From Batillaria attramentaria (lineage: Eukaryota > Mollusca > Gastropoda > Batillariidae), in NCBI GenBank assembly GCA_018292915.2, contig JACVVK020000294.1, positions 540,001-604,000 of the forward strand: 64,000 bases of DNA, written 5' to 3'. This document shows positions 46,211-59,087 of the stretch, in pieces. Under the pieces are notes generated by a model. It made no database searches, was not told the origin of the DNA, and was given only the letters and a program-made list of their open reading frames with translations. Both the position numbers and the translations under genes were made by a program. Positions within the stretch are counted from its first letter, which is position 1; every line of letters begins with the position of its first letter.

Positions 46211-47589
46211 TGTGTGTGCGTGGGTTTTTTTTTTTTTGGGGGGGGGAGGGGGGTGTTGTTGGCGGTGCTGCTGTAGGCTTTTGTATATATATTGTTGTTG
46301 GTTTTTTTTTTTTTTTTTTTTTTGGGGGGGGGGGGGGTAATACATGTTGTCTTGTTTGGTTTTTGTGTGTGTTTTATTATTTGGAGGGGGGTTTTCTTGT
46401 ATTATTTATAGTTTTTGTCGTTGTTTAGGTTTTGTTTGGTTGTCTTGGGGTGTGTTTGTTTTGTCCATTGCAATTTGCCTCCTTTTCACATGATGCATGT
46501 GTTAGAGGGACCAGAGCCATAAATAATTACCGCCAGCACAGAAACGCTGGCAGGAATCCACCATTGTTCATCTTTACCTTAATGGTTGGCAAGACTAGCT
46601 CTTGAGCAGTATTGCTTTTGTTTTGTGCAGGTTTTTTTTACTGTTCTGATTTTACCAGTTTTGACAATCTTGTTTTGCATGTATGGCAATAGCAAGGCAC
46701 TAGGAATAGGATCTACATTTAAATTTTGTTTTTGGCTTGGGTGTTTTTTAATTATTTGTGTGTGTGGTTGTAAGTGCCATTTCCACTTGGAGTTGGAACT
46801 GTTTTGTTTAGGAATTTGAAATTAAAAACTGATTCACTGGTAAGTGAAACTTGTATGTTGAGTACACAGTGCATGTCTGTTTGTTCCTAATGCAGCCTTC
46901 AATGTCTATGCAAGATGGCACAGAGAACTCACTTCCACAGTGCACATACATGTGTATATGATACAATCATGTCTATGCACTGCAGGAGAAAGAACACACT
47001 GTCTGTGCCCACAGTAAAACTTGCATAGGCTTTGAAGCTTGCACAAAACTTGCCATCAAGTTGACTGCTTAGTATCTTGTGCAGACCACAACCACAAACA
47101 TTCACTCACCATGCACACATACACATTCACCATTGACAAATACTCAAACTAAAAAGGTTCCAGGTTCAAGTACAAAGTTTTTTTCTTTCTTTGTTTAGAA
47201 ATAAATTATAAAACATGCATGATGCAAACAAAAACAACTGTCTTGAAGACACGACTAAAACATGACAAATCTCAAAATGATTGAGACAAATCTTAGCAAG
47301 TTTAGAAATAACATGAAATGACAAGTCATGAATTTTTCCCATCAACGAAAATGCAATGATGACATGTGGATGGAACAAGAGGAAAGTTCTAAATGGCAGT
47401 GAATATGTTACAGTCTTTGTCAGATTTTTCAAAGCATGAACAATAAAGCTGCCTTTTGTCTTTGATGAGCTTGGTAGCAGCATGAAATATGACCATGAGA
47501 TATTAAAGATGTATGAATATGGTGAAATTGATGAGAAAATGCAAACTAATTTAGCAGTGATGACTAAATGGAAATGAATCATATATGAT

Positions 47590-47900
47590 ATATATGTCAA
47601 AATGAACAATGGATATGAATAGAATTAGAAATGGTTCACGCTTCAAAATGAGCAATGGATATGAATAAAAATGCTTCATGTTTCCAAATTATGAACAATG
47701 GATATATGAATAGAAATGGTTCATTTTTAAAATGAACGATGCCAGATATGAATAGAAATGGAACAACTATTAAAAAAAAAAAGAAGTAACAACGGATTTG
47801 AATAGAAATGTTTTAAAATGACCAATGGCTATGAACAGAAATGGAACAAAACAAAAAAGTTTCAAAATGAACAATGAATGACACATGTGAAGCAATGAGC
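47590..47900. repeat. Degenerate ~45-bp minisatellite
   Basis: Five or six diverged units with the core AAAATGA.CAATGGATATGA and ATAGAAATGG, interrupted by short A runs. It lies downstream of the H1 gene. Confidence 0.75.
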
Positions 47901-48335
47901 AAAAAGAATGTTTATGAACAAAAATAAACAATGATCATTAACTGATTAAGAGTATGTAACAGTTTTTCATTTCTTTTCTCAAACCACTCACTTTGACCTG
48001 TTGTCAGTCAGATGCTCCGCTCTACATAGTAGAGTCATCGGCTCTGTAAGCCAGCACCACATCACATGTCCCAGGCAAAGTTCACAATCTGCTTGAAGCG
48101 ATGACAGTGCACTCATGAAGTTCCGAAGAATATGTAGTGACAGACTCATCAAACGATAATAGCAGCATATGATTATAAATCCTGATACAGTGTAGTGATA
48201 CTGGCGATAAATGGCACATGAACACAAATGAAAATCCGATGAATTGCAAAATCTATCTGCAGGCAGTCACGTGAAATGTATGTTTTCACTAGAAACGAGA
48301 TTCAGTTTATGAAAGTCACACAAGTCTGTCCCAGT

Positions 48336-48917
48336 CTATTTCTTCTTTGCTGCCCCCTTCTTGGCACCTCCAGCTTTCTTTGCGGCCTTCTTTGCCGGAG
48401 ACTTCTTGGGCTTGGCGGCCTTCTTTGCCGGTGACTTCGCAGCCTTCTTCGGAGACTTGGCTTTCTTAGCCGCTGGTTTCTTGGCTTTCTTCTCTCCGGC
48501 GGGTTTCTTTGCCTTGGGCTTCTTGGCCTTTGCTGGAGACTTGACTTTGACGGCCTTGGGCTTCTTGACTTTCTTGGCTTTGGGCTTCTTGACCTTCTCC
48601 GTCTTCTCACCCAGACGGAAGGATCCGGAGGCTCCAGTGCCCTTGGACTGCTTCAGGGTACCGTTCTTGACGCCGGCACGCAGGGCCAGCTTGAGGTGGT
48701 TGTTGACGGTCTTCTCATCTTTGCCGACGTTGAAGTTGGCCACGATGTACTTGAGAAGCGCCTGGCGAGAAGAGCCACCGCGCTCCTTCAGTGAAGTGAT
48801 GGCCTGCTTGATCATCTCGCTGTATTTTGGGTGGTTAGAAGGCTTCTTAGGCTTTGACGCCTTCTTCTTTGGTGACTTGGCGGGCGGAGCGGCGGCGGGA
48901 GCTGCTTCGTCAGACAT
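48336..48917 (-). CDS. Linker histone H1 (193 aa), intronless
   Basis: A single open frame encodes a typical H1. It has a short Ala/Pro/Lys N-terminus, a winged-helix globular domain at about residues 28-102 ([36 protein letters not shown]) and a Lys/Ala/Pro-rich C-terminal tail. The tail has several KSPAK/KSPKK sites, known CDK phosphorylation and DNA-binding motifs. Linker histones bind nucleosome entry/exit DNA and compact chromatin. No core histone gene is visible within the window. I see no histone 3' stem-loop in the roughly 300 bases after the stop, so a polyadenylated, replication-independent form is possible. Length is normal for an invertebrate H1. Confidence 0.97.
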   Translation of the reverse strand: MSDEAAPAAAPPAKSPKKKASKPKKPSNHPKYSEMIKQAITSLKERGGSSRQALLKYIVANFNVGKDEKTVNNHLKLALRAGVKNGTLKQSKGTGASGSFRLGEKTEKVKKPKAKKVKKPKAVKVKSPAKAKKPKAKKPAGEKKAKKPAAKKAKSPKKAAKSPAKKAAKPKKSPAKKAAKKAGGAKKGAAKKK

Positions 48918-50200
48918 GATGGAAACAACGGTACGAGAAGACTGAAAGTGCGCGGAGAAAAGTCGTCTGCTTCAGCTACGACCAGCTGCGTACGAGGCGG
49001 AAACGAGGATTGCCGAGCGCCGCCGAAGCAGCGAGACTACTATCGCGGGCGCGGGCCGCAAAGAAAGCACCATTCGAATGCAGCCCGCTCGAGCCTTCTG
49101 AGGCCCTGTTCAGGCGAAATCTGTGTTTCCTACCTTGCATTTCACACGTAATTCTCGCAAACTGAACCAAATTTGACCGGATTTTTTTGCACAGGCGGAT
49201 GGAATGGACATTGAGCTAACTATTGACCAAAGATTTCGGCGTTACGCTTAATATCTGTGGAGAAACTCAACATTTAGTTCGGTTAAGACGGATTGTTTTG
49301 ATACTGTAGATGGCTAATTTTGCAATTTTTTTGGCGAAAACTGCTACTCGGCAACTGTTTAAAATTTTAGATTTCAAGAATGATCTCTGTTCTGGATGTT
49401 GCAACTCAAAATAATGGTTGTCTTTCGGCTGTCGTTTCAAAAACTGCGTGAAACTGGAAGTGAACAAACACAAGTGGTGTGAGCAGTCCGCCATTTTCCC
49501 ACAATAGGGTTTGTATAGGACCCCACGTTTTGCCCGATATTACCTTTCTGCAAAGCCATCCATGCCATCAAATGCACACAATAGGAAGAATAGTCGTAAA
49601 TTATCACAAATTTGAATTAAAATAGCCATGTACACGGACACAGTTTAAATGCGAGGCCGTGTTTTTGTCGGCCAGTCGAGCTCCCATCGAACAAGATGGA
49701 GGCGAAACTACGCGTCGGCTGGGTGGAAAACAAATCGGTCGCAGGGTGTTTTTAGCGGTGTATATCCCATTTTCTTTTCAACCTTTCGCTTGTATTGACA
49801 TATAAACACACAACAGGTCTAGTGTAAGCAAAATGTACGTCAGAAACGCTAATTTTCGAAAGAGAAGCGTCTGTTAGGTGCCCCCCCTTGAGCTCGTCGA
49901 GACCGACCGCAGACGAGTTTGACCCCTGTCACAGCACGACTGTCAAATGGTTGGTTTTCCTCCAATTTCGAGTTGAAATCTTCAGAAATAAGTAAACTAA
50001 TCCGTCTGCAAGGAACAATAGTCGTGATCAACATGCCAGTGCGGGCGTATTTAATGAAAACAGGGCGAAATCTGTGCGTGATATTTTAAGTGGCAACATG
50101 GCGCGCGCGGGCAGGTGAACTTGGAAGATTTTTATTGTTTGGTTCGGGGAGTTCCCGCTTTCCCGACGACGTTTCTACAAAAACGGACGCGCCAAAACAA
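48918..50200. promoter_or_regulatory. CpG-rich region upstream of H1
   Basis: CG dinucleotides are much denser here than in the flanking DNA, especially at 48950-49100, 49660-49760 and 50090-50190. It probably contains the H1 promoter, and the far end might hold a divergent plus-strand start, for which I see no supported gene. Confidence 0.4.
49122..49128 (-). promoter_or_regulatory. H1-box candidate (AAACACA)
   Basis: AAACACA on the minus strand, about 205 bases upstream of the H1 ATG. This is the conserved distal element of many H1 promoters. No TATA or CCAAT box is evident between it and the ATG. Confidence 0.45.
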
Positions 50201-50839
50201 GGACTGCTTTAAGTGTACGTTTTCAAGTGGTATTTAAGACTGTCTGCTTAACAAACAAGGCTTGACTGGTGGCTGATATCCATTTTAGTTCGATATTCAT
50301 GACCTGTTTTCCTCGGGCCGTGTCAGTCGAACGCTGAGTATAGCGCTAGGGCAACTTGACTGACATAAGCATGACGTCATGCAACATTTGGTCTATCAAC
50401 GATATTTGGGTGTATAACAATAAAACTGATGGTTTGTAGGCTGTTGTGGCGGAAGCTGAGCCTTTCATTGAAACTGGTATGTGATGTATTTAGTCAGTCA
50501 CGTTCAGTAATACTGACTATTGCTATAAATTTGTTAGCGTTACCAATGAAGTTGTCTCAGTTCAACTGAGTTGAACGGCGTACGGTGTACGGTCCCACTG
50601 AGCAGCAAAGTTTGCAGATTAGCTTGAACACCAGGAGCAGGCTGTCTGGGCTAATCAGGTCAATTACAACTCCCCCCCCCCCTTCCCCCAGCCGTTCTCT
50701 CATCATGATTTCAAGTCACCACGGCAACACTGAATTAAGTGAATTAAGGTAATGCAGTTCGGTCAGTAAGGTAAGTGTATCAGGTCTAGTGAGGGAGCCC
50801 GGCCGTGCGACTGACATACGATCGATAAGTGGACTGGGA

Positions 50840-50878
<39 letters not shown>

Positions 50879-51345
50879 GTCACACACACACACAGAGTGA
50901 CACACACATGATACACACACACACCATGCACACACACACACACACAGAGTGACACACACATGATACACACACACACACCATGCACACACACACACACACA
51001 GAGTGACACACACATGATACACACACACACACACCATGCACACACACACACACACACAGAGTGACACACACATGATACACACACACACACCATGCACACA
51101 CACACACAGAGTGACACACACACACATGATACACACCATGCACACACACACACCTTGCACACACACACACACACTGTGGCGCACACATACACTGAGGCAC
51201 ACACACACACACACACCATGCAAACACACACACAAACACATACACACGCCATGCACACACACACCGTCACAAACACACACACCCTAGCACACACACACAC
51301 ACACACCCTAGCACACACAGACACACACACACACTGTGGCACGCA
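50840..51345. repeat. CA-rich minisatellite with ~62-bp higher-order unit
   Basis: Units of CA runs with CAGAGTGACACACACATGAT and CACCATGCA spacers recur about five times. More degenerate units with CCTTGCA and CCCTAGCA spacers follow. Confidence 0.9.
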
Positions 51346-52570
51346 CGCACCTGTCCTGTTAAGGTTGCTCGTCCCTTTGACAACAGTTGAGTAGATTTTG
51401 ATAGCAGGTTTGTGAAAGTACATGTAGTATAGTCATCTGGCAACACCATGTACTATGTGGCAACAGGTAAAGGCAGTGTTCCCAGAAAAAAAAAATTGAA
51501 TCCTTGTAAATGCCAAAATTGTTGATTTTTTAAACAAACTCTTTGAGCTACTCCATGAAGATATACTTTTTTTTTTAACTTAGTCAGGCAGGAGATTATT
51601 TTTCGGATTGGATCGCTGTTTCGACACTCTGTCAGTAACATTGCATTTATAATCTTTTATCGTAAGAAAACTGGTTATCATTTCTTCCTTCGTGAGCTGA
51701 TTTTTATAAACTTTTTTTTTTCAAGTACGCAAATTCGTTCTACACCACAAAATGACTTTCCTCAATACTGGACAGCAACTGGGAACAGCGAAATCTAATC
51801 TATTTCTAACAATTACATCACAGTCAAAGGCTTGAATTGAACCATAGGGAATGCGATACAGAGTAAGGTGCATTTTTACACCCAGTAAATTCTTACAAAG
51901 ACAGAGCCAGACCTGGCGAACGGCTTGTCTACTGAGACATTCAAAGCAGTAACTGTTGTCACCCGAGACCGATTTCCAGGGTAAGCGACATAACCGACGC
52001 ATATTGATGGCAGGAAAACAAGTGAATTCATCGGTTGTTTCCCTTGAATTGCGCGTAAGAACGGTGTCTGCGTTCATGGGGTTGAGAGGAGGGTGCATTT
52101 CTTGTTTCCCTAGCTTTCAGTCATCACTCGTCCACTTACTGTTCTCCTAGCAGTCTGCTACCGTAAGAGTGACTTATCTGTTGGGAAACTTCCGTCTTTT
52201 AATTAAAAAAAAAAAAAAAAAAAAAGCGAGCGGAAAGTGAACAGAGAGTAAGCGGAATAACCAGTCTACTGACGGATGGGAAACAGGGAGACTGAGGTTG
52301 CTTCCCTTGAATTGTTCAACCTTTGATTCTAGGCCACTGTATGACAACGTAGAGAATAAGTATATGTTCTGCTGGATCAGTTGAAAAGCAAGAGAACATG
52401 GGACAACAATAATAATAATAATAATAATGGGCCCGTATGTAAAACTCGAGGTTAATTTGGTGGTGGTTGTGGTGGTGGTGCATGCTGTGTTTACCCCACT
52501 TCCAATCACTTTCCACTCAGTCAATCCTTGTCATCATCACCTGCTAAACTGAATCTCTTCCGTTGAAAAA

Positions 52571-52585
52571 GTTTTCTCTCTCTCC

Positions 52586-52619
<34 letters not shown>

Positions 52620-52800
52620 TCTCTTATCTTTTCCGTTGAAAAATAAAGTTTGTTCTCTCTCTCTCTCCAATCACTTTCCACTCGGTCCTTGTCATCATCA
52701 CCTGCTAAATCTCTTCCGTTGAAAAAGTTTTTTCTCTCTCTCTCTCTCTCTCGCTCGCTCTCTCTCGCTCTCTCTCTCTCTCGCTCTCTCTCTCTCTCTC
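52571..52800. repeat. (CT)n tracts with duplicated spacer
   Basis: Two CT arrays (about 52576-52616 and 52733-52800) with duplicated flanks CTTGTCATCATCACCTGCTA and TCTTCCGTTGAAAAAGTTTT. Confidence 0.9.
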
Positions 52801-52974
52801 ATGTCTCTATTCACCCGTTCTCTCTCTTGTGATTTCAAGTTAAGGGGCGTTGAAGGATCTGACACACAGCTTAACACATTTCGTACTGCGTACCGGCGAG
52901 CACCCCACGTTTTTGACTTTTGTTCGATTTTGGCCCTGTATCAGTGCGAAAAACAGGCAAGACTGATTTACAAC

Positions 52975-53150
52975 GTCGCATACCAAGGGAAGCACCCCAT
53001 AATCGCACCCGTGAAGTGGTTGAATCTCCGCTGTATGGCAACGGCCTCCCCACTTGGCCCATAGCACACCCGCTCTGGGACTCGAACCCGGGACTCCTCG
53101 GCTGGTCCATGGCGGTCCGAAGTGCTAACCACTACATTACGAGGGCCGGT
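52975..53150 (-). mobile_element. SINE family C, 5' part
   Basis: On the minus strand: GTAATGTAGTGGTTAGCACT (A box), B box GGGTTCGAGTCCC, then GTGTGCTATGGGCC and GGTGCTTCCCTTGGTATG. 3' truncated. Confidence 0.88.
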
Positions 53151-53591
53151 AGTCACGTGTTCTGTAAGCCCGGGTGTGGTCCTAGCTTACTGACCTGGCG
53201 ACCTAGCTCTACCGTCATCTACAAAAATGACCTAAGTACCATGTGACAGGCGCTAAGGCTTTTTTTTTTTTTTTTTTTAGTTGACGGTAGAACTGCCAAT
53301 TAGTACTGTTACATCACAAAGGGACTTACCGGGCATTAGCCGGCTCTGGTAACGGATTACTTTAAAATACCAAGCCGCTTCCAGACGAAATTAGACTCGA
53401 ACCTTGGACCCTCAAGCGAAGCGTGATAAGTAAAGCCGGTCTTTGGAGCGGCCACTCTACTCAGTGTGGTTTTAGCGTACTGAGGTCATGTGTAACGTTA
53501 TGGCAGAGGCCGCTAGTAATTAACCGGTACGTGTACAGGTGAACATGATGAAGGGTTGGTAAGAGAGGGTGTGAGTGCTTGGAAGTGTCCA

Positions 53592-54311
53592 AGACGACAA
53601 CGATGATGACTACCACTACTACGACGACGACTACTACGACGACTACGACTACTACTACGACGACGACGACGACTAATACGACTGCGACTACGACAACGGC
53701 TACGACTAATACGACTACTAATACAACTACTTACGACTACGACTACTACTGCGACTCGACTACGACTGCGACTACGACTGAGACTGCGACCAAAGATCTT
53801 GGAAACAAGGTCTTTGCTGCGACTGCGACTTCGACTACGACTGCGACTACGACTACTACCACGACTACGACTGCGACTGCTACCACGACTACGACTACGA
53901 CTACTACGACTACTACAACTGCGACTGCGACTGCGACTACGACTACTACGACTACGACTGCGACTGCGACTGCAACTACGACTGCGACTGCGACTACTAC
54001 TGCGACTACGACTACGACTATTACCACGACTACGACTGCGACTACTACCACGACTACGACTACTACGACTGCGACTACGACTACGACTACGACTGCGACT
54101 GCGACTACTACTACGACTGTGACTACGACTGTGACTGCAACTACGACTGCGACTGCGACTGCGACTACGACTACGACTACTACTGCGACTACGACTGCGA
54201 CTACGACTACGACTACGACTACGACTACGACTACGACTGCGACTACTTCTGCGACTACGACTACTACGACTGCGACTACTGACAACTGAGACTGCGACTA
54301 CGACTACAAAA
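53592..54311. repeat. Imperfect CGACTA/CGACTG hexanucleotide tract, ~0.7 kb
   Basis: Built almost wholly from CGACTA, CGACTG and CTACTA-type triplet variants. One 30-bp unique interruption (about 53785-53815, CCAAAGATCTTGGAAACAAG) and rare substitutions break it. The period is a multiple of three, so open frames of poly-Thr/Ala or poly-Val/Ala appear on both strands; these are not considered genes. Confidence 0.95.
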
Positions 54312-54528
54312 TACTGATTGTAATAATTTGGTGTGGTTAGTTACGAGACACCCTCACCACTCTTCAGAAAGCTGACGTGTGGGGTAAATAATTATTTAGA
54401 TGGACACAATCCACGGTGGCACACCGCCATACACCTGCAGAAAGTGTCTGGTTCACACTGACAGCTTGTTTCAGGTCCTAAGTCACATGAATTCAGATAC
54501 GATTATTCATCAAAGTTTGTCGTAATAA

Positions 54529-54590
<62 letters not shown>

Positions 54591-54989
54591 TTACACTTTC
54601 TACGGTTGGCTTTACATACTCTTGCTTATGTGCGCTTGGCGAATGCCGTAACGTTATCGCACAGCATAATGATTGGTGGGAGAGATTGCTAGGGTGGGCT
54701 GTACTTTTCAGCTGACCGCTTTGCCCCGTGTTTTACATAACTGTATCGACCCTAAGAGACTTGCCACACGGCTCCGCGCTCAAGTGAACACTGACTATCC
54801 GTAATAGTGAGAACAAGTCTGATCATGGTATGTGGTGGGGGAGGGGGGGGGGAGGAGAGGGGCGACATATGGTGGGGTGGGGGGGGGGGGAGAGGTTTAG
54901 TCAACCATTTTGTAGGTTATGCAATCTGCTTCTTGAAACTTTAGGCCGTGACTTTGGGGCTTTCTTTTAGTTGACATGTGTATAAGGAT

Positions 54990-55033
<44 letters not shown>

Positions 55034-55040
55034 CACTCTG

Positions 55041-55447
55041 GGGCGGTCGGTGGTCTAGTGGTTAAGAGACTTGTCACCTATGCGAGAGGTCAGGAGTTCG
55101 AGTCCCACTCGGGGCAAAGAATTTTTCCTTCTCGTACGTGGCACCGTTCATTCGCGCCGATCGTCGGGGGTTCTCTCCGGGTACTCCGGCTTCCTCCCCC
55201 TCTGCTTTGGAAATGTTCAGCCCACCAAATTTGAAAAATAAATGCAATTCTAAATTCCGAAATTTAAGTAGCTGAGCTGACCCTTCGCACCACGTGATTG
55301 TAATGTGTGTTTATGTCCAGTGTTTGAGAGAATGCGTGTGATTCACGTGAGCGTGCGTATTGGGTTCAGTTCGCGGCGCTTTGAGCCGATTCATGAAATT
55401 GGGTAAAGCGCCTATACAATACTCATTATTATTATTATTATCATCAT
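55041..55447 (+). mobile_element. SINE family A, full-length copy
   Basis: Best-preserved family member: GGGCGGTCGGTGGTCTAGTG head, B box GAGTTCGAGTCCC, full body, GCGCTTTGAGCCGATTCATG, GGGTAAAGCGCCTATACAAT and (ATT)n. Suitable as the family reference in this window. Confidence 0.95.
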
Positions 55448-55521
55448 ACGAGCACACTAGACCAAAACAGTGAGGATATTAATACTGATCATTCAAATTC
55501 TCTCTCTCTCTCTCTCTCTCT

Positions 55522-55687
55522 GGGGAGCCGGGGTGGTCGAATGGTAGAGCGTTGGACTTCTAATGCTCGGGTCGTGAGTTCGATCCCGGCTGGGGCCAAA
55601 TATTTATGCTGGCTTTTTCATCGTTGCCCCGTCTTTGATATCACCCTATGTGGTGGAAAAGGACGTTAAACCCCCAAACACCCACCC

Positions 55688-55691
<4 letters not shown>
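55522..55691 (+). mobile_element. SINE family B, full-length copy
   Basis: GGGGTGGTCGAATGGTAGAG (A box), B box GAGTTCGATCCCG, CGTTGCCCCGTCTTTGATAT, GTGGAAAAGGACGTTAAACC and a CCCACC tail running into CT repeats. It lies about 75 bp from a family A copy. Confidence 0.93.
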
Positions 55692-55757
<66 letters not shown>

Positions 55758-57006
55758 ACGACAGACTCCACTGGTCTTCTCAGTGTCCAACAACACTGGC
55801 CGTTTCGGGACTGACATCGCGAAACTGAATACCTGCGCCATTTTTCAGGTGCTAAAAAGGTGCATGCCGGGAAGGTGTGCACGATCGATCACAGGCTCAG
55901 TTGAATCGGATCACTGAGACTCTATGCCGCCGCACGTACAAATTATTTGGGATTCGTGACCGCCAAAGCTTCGATCGAGTTCGCTGATCCGATACTGACA
56001 AGGACTGTTGCTGGAGCAGACGACAAAAATCGATAGGTTACGCCGTCTAAAAGTATGGTCACAGTTTGCGACACACCGTAATGCGAAATTTAAAAAAAAA
56101 AAGAAAAAAAAAAAGCAGCATCAGCGTTTTGAGCTACTGGTCATTAACTTGACATGTCCTGTTGAAAAAAAACAAGGGGGGTGGGGGGGGGAATAAGAAC
56201 GACAGACTGTTCAAAACGTCTATATATATAGCATTCACATTGTTAAACATCACATGACAACACTTTAAAAAAAATGAATGTATACAGGTTCTTAAAAGGT
56301 ACCAATGGCCTCATCTGTTCATGAAAAATGTCTCTGATGTTTGTTATGCAAAAAAAAATAAAAAGAGTTTACAGCCAACCACCTCCTTCAGACAAGAATT
56401 ATGCAGTTCATTTTTCCATGTTCAAACACACTATTATCATTCTTGTTATTTGGTGGGCTTGAAATGGTGGGCTACGTAACTCCACTGTTATTCCATAGAG
56501 TACTTTTAGCCCACTGCCGGAATGAGGTCATGCCTCTTTGAACCTCGATGATGTCACCTCACCGGGACCTACGTGCCATTTGTCCGGTCTGCCACGTCTC
56601 TGCTCGCCTCAGCAAAATCCTTGCCCCCCCCCCCCCCCCATCATCCCCTCTCGCCAACCCAATCCTCCTCCCCCTCCGCCCCCTCCCTCACCTGGCTCAG
56701 GTCCAGACATGCAAGGGCGATCACCCCTTGGCACACAGACCTGATCAGATCAGCGTCGGTTCGCTTCGGAATCCCCTCAGGTGCGGTAAGCCCGAAGTCT
56801 ACTGGCCCGACTGACCGTCAGCAGCGTGCGTGCTTAATACAATACAGTCACGCTTGACTTGCCGAGCAGAATGCGTGCCAGTCGGGGTCCGGGTGTAGTG
56901 GGCTTAAAACGGAACGGTCCGAGGAGGTCAGCAGCGTCCAGCAGCGTCCACCAGCGCTGTTGTTCAGTGTAAAGAACTGTGGTTTCAGTTTGCCTACAGG
57001 TAGTTT

Positions 57007-57178
57007 TGCGGCCGCGGTAGCTCAGTGCTTTTGGCTGACCGCTGGCGGAACTGATTAGCGAAATAGCTAGCCTGGATGAAAGCTACCGCTGTTCAGCAAA
57101 CCGCAAGAGAGCTTGTCCTGTCCTTGCTATCACCCATACGTGACGAAAAAGGACGTTAAACTCCCAAACACCTACCCT
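57007..57178 (+). mobile_element. SINE with family B 3' end and a different head
   Basis: The 3' end (TATCACCCATACGTGACG, AAAAGGACGTTAAACTCC) is that of family B. The head GCGGTAGCTCAGTGCTTTTGG looks like a different tRNA A-box region and the body is divergent. Confidence 0.6.
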
Positions 57179-57628
57179 ACTGAACGCTTCACTTAGTGCG
57201 GCATTAGCGCTGAAGACAAAGGGCGGTCAGCCTGCATCTCCTAATGCACTTGACATACCAAGCGCTACCTATCATGTGATCCGCCAGTTCCATTCAGCTT
57301 CAAAGGCCTGAGTATCTCAGCTGGATCCACTCACACGGTAACGTCAGCCCTGACAGTGCCTTTGTAATCCCAGGTGCCCGGCGAACCATCCACAGTAATC
57401 AGCTACAAAAGTTACATGGCGCTGAGTGGTTATTACAACAGGTCAACGGCCGTAGCCAGGCGGGGCAGGGGGAGGCTGGACGAACGAACAGACTGTCGGT
57501 TCTGCTACTTACCGGAAACACCAGAAACACCGGGCACGTATAACACGACCTGAAACACCACCACCAGGTTTTAAGGTTAGGGTTAGTAACCTGGGTTGAA
57601 GGAGGTTTATGGGCAGTAACCCAGTTTG

Positions 57629-57800
57629 AGGGTGGGTGGGTGTTTGGGAGTTTAACGTCCTTTTCCACCACATACGGGTGATACCAAAGACGGGGCAACG
57701 ATGAAAAAGCCAGCACAAATATTTGGCCCCAGCCGGGATTCGAACTCAGAACCGAGTATTGGAAGTCCAACGCTCTACCATTCGGCCACCCCGGCTCCCC
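57629..57800 (-). mobile_element. SINE family B, full-length copy
   Basis: Minus strand: GGCCGAATGGTAGAGCGTTG, B box GAGTTCGAATCCC, GGCCAAATATTTGTGCTGGC, TCGTTGCCCCGTCTTTGGTA, ending AAAGGACGTTAAACTCCC. Confidence 0.92.
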
Positions 57801-58793
57801 GTAACCCAGTTTGAATGAGGTTTTGGGTTACTAACCTAGACTGAACTAGTGAAGAAGGTTTATGGGTGGTAACCCAATTTGAATAAGGTTTAGGCTTTGA
57901 AATAATATAAGTCCAAATGCCGTGGCTGAAGAGTGAGGTTTAGCGTTACAGCCCAGCCGGCACTCATCCCGGCGAGAGCACCTTAGGTTTAAGGTGGATT
58001 ATTCGGGCTGAGCTCTGATCTGGGCTAGGGTTTGGTACTTGTTTAACTTTGGATTTTAATTTCATTTTAATCTCACACCAGGCCAAACGTGTCTTAGATC
58101 TTTGTTTTCACCATCGTTTACACGGGGTGTGCTTTTTGTTAGCATTCTTACATTTCTTGGCGGTGTTTTCAGTATTTCCTGTAAATCGTAGGACCCACAG
58201 AGTGTGGCGATAGTGGTTCACGGCCTGGTTGCGAATCTCTTGGTCTTATGTCAACTGCAGAATTATTATCATATAATAGAACTCGGCAGCTGGGTCCATG
58301 GGGAGAGAGGGGGGGGGGGGAGGACTGAGGTGAGGGGGTGGGGGGTGGGAGAGTGTGTGCGTGTGTGTGAAGGGCAATAACCTGAGGTCCGGTCAATGCG
58401 AGCCCAACATCAATTGTGCAGGAGCTTGAGAGGTCGTTGAAGATCCATCCTTGTTTCCAGTTATAGCCTCAGTCAGGTGATCAATTACTTTGGAGACACC
58501 CGTGCTTTCTCTTTTCTCCGCCCGTACACGTTCGTCTTCCTTTGATCGTATAGCCTTGTCCTCCCGACCCGACCCGCCCCCCCCCCTCCCCCCTATTCCC
58601 CCTTTCCCTCTCTCTCTCTCTTAATTACTTCTTTGCTTTGGCTTGTCTGTTTCTGTACATTTGTTCCCTCTTTGTTAAATGTTGTAGTAAATGTAGTTTT
58701 AGCAGTGTTAGCAACGGCGGGTATGTGAACTGTCTTACGTCGGTCACCTCAACCCGGCGTTGTATAATAAAGTCTTCACTTCATATCACACCT

Positions 58794-58852
<59 letters not shown>

Positions 58853-58939
58853 CGATGGGCGGTGAAGGAGTGAGAGGGGTAGGTGGGGGTAGTGTGAGCG
58901 AATGTTATCAACGAAAATGAACATAAACATCAAAATGGA

Positions 58940-59007
<68 letters not shown>

Positions 59008-59055
59008 GCACGCGCACATACACACATACCCGCACACATGCAAACATACGTGCAC

Positions 59056-59087
<32 letters not shown>

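Larger units (their letters stand above)
44587..48335. other. Intergenic region between gene A and histone H1
   Basis: No exon recognised. It holds a SINE (45039-45262), a duplicated segment (45443-45606 and 46089-46210), GTA/GT microsatellites (45826-45916), poly-C (45995-46014) and T/G-rich stretches (46220-46460), and a degenerate minisatellite (47590-47900). Confidence 0.5.

Noticed and set aside
47166..47609. 147-codon minus-strand frame
   Set aside because: AT-rich composition giving Phe/Ser/Leu/Ile; merges into a minisatellite. No domain.
50096..50116. Plus-strand ATG-GCG-CGC... followed by GTGAAC, as the start of a divergent gene
   Set aside because: Attractive position in CpG-rich DNA, but no downstream exon could be found.
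50786..51423. Cys/Val-rich frames in GT/CA tracts (also 24667-25183, 26384-26866, 36565-36966)
   Set aside because: Dinucleotide repeats read as protein.
51721..52098. 125-codon minus-strand frame
   Set aside because: No recognisable domain and no adjoining exon; such lengths arise by chance. Left unannotated, though a lineage-specific gene cannot be excluded.
53579..54289. Poly-Thr/Ala frame of 236 codons and its antisense Val/Ala frame
   Set aside because: Simple-repeat artefact; no start context, domain or neighbouring exon.
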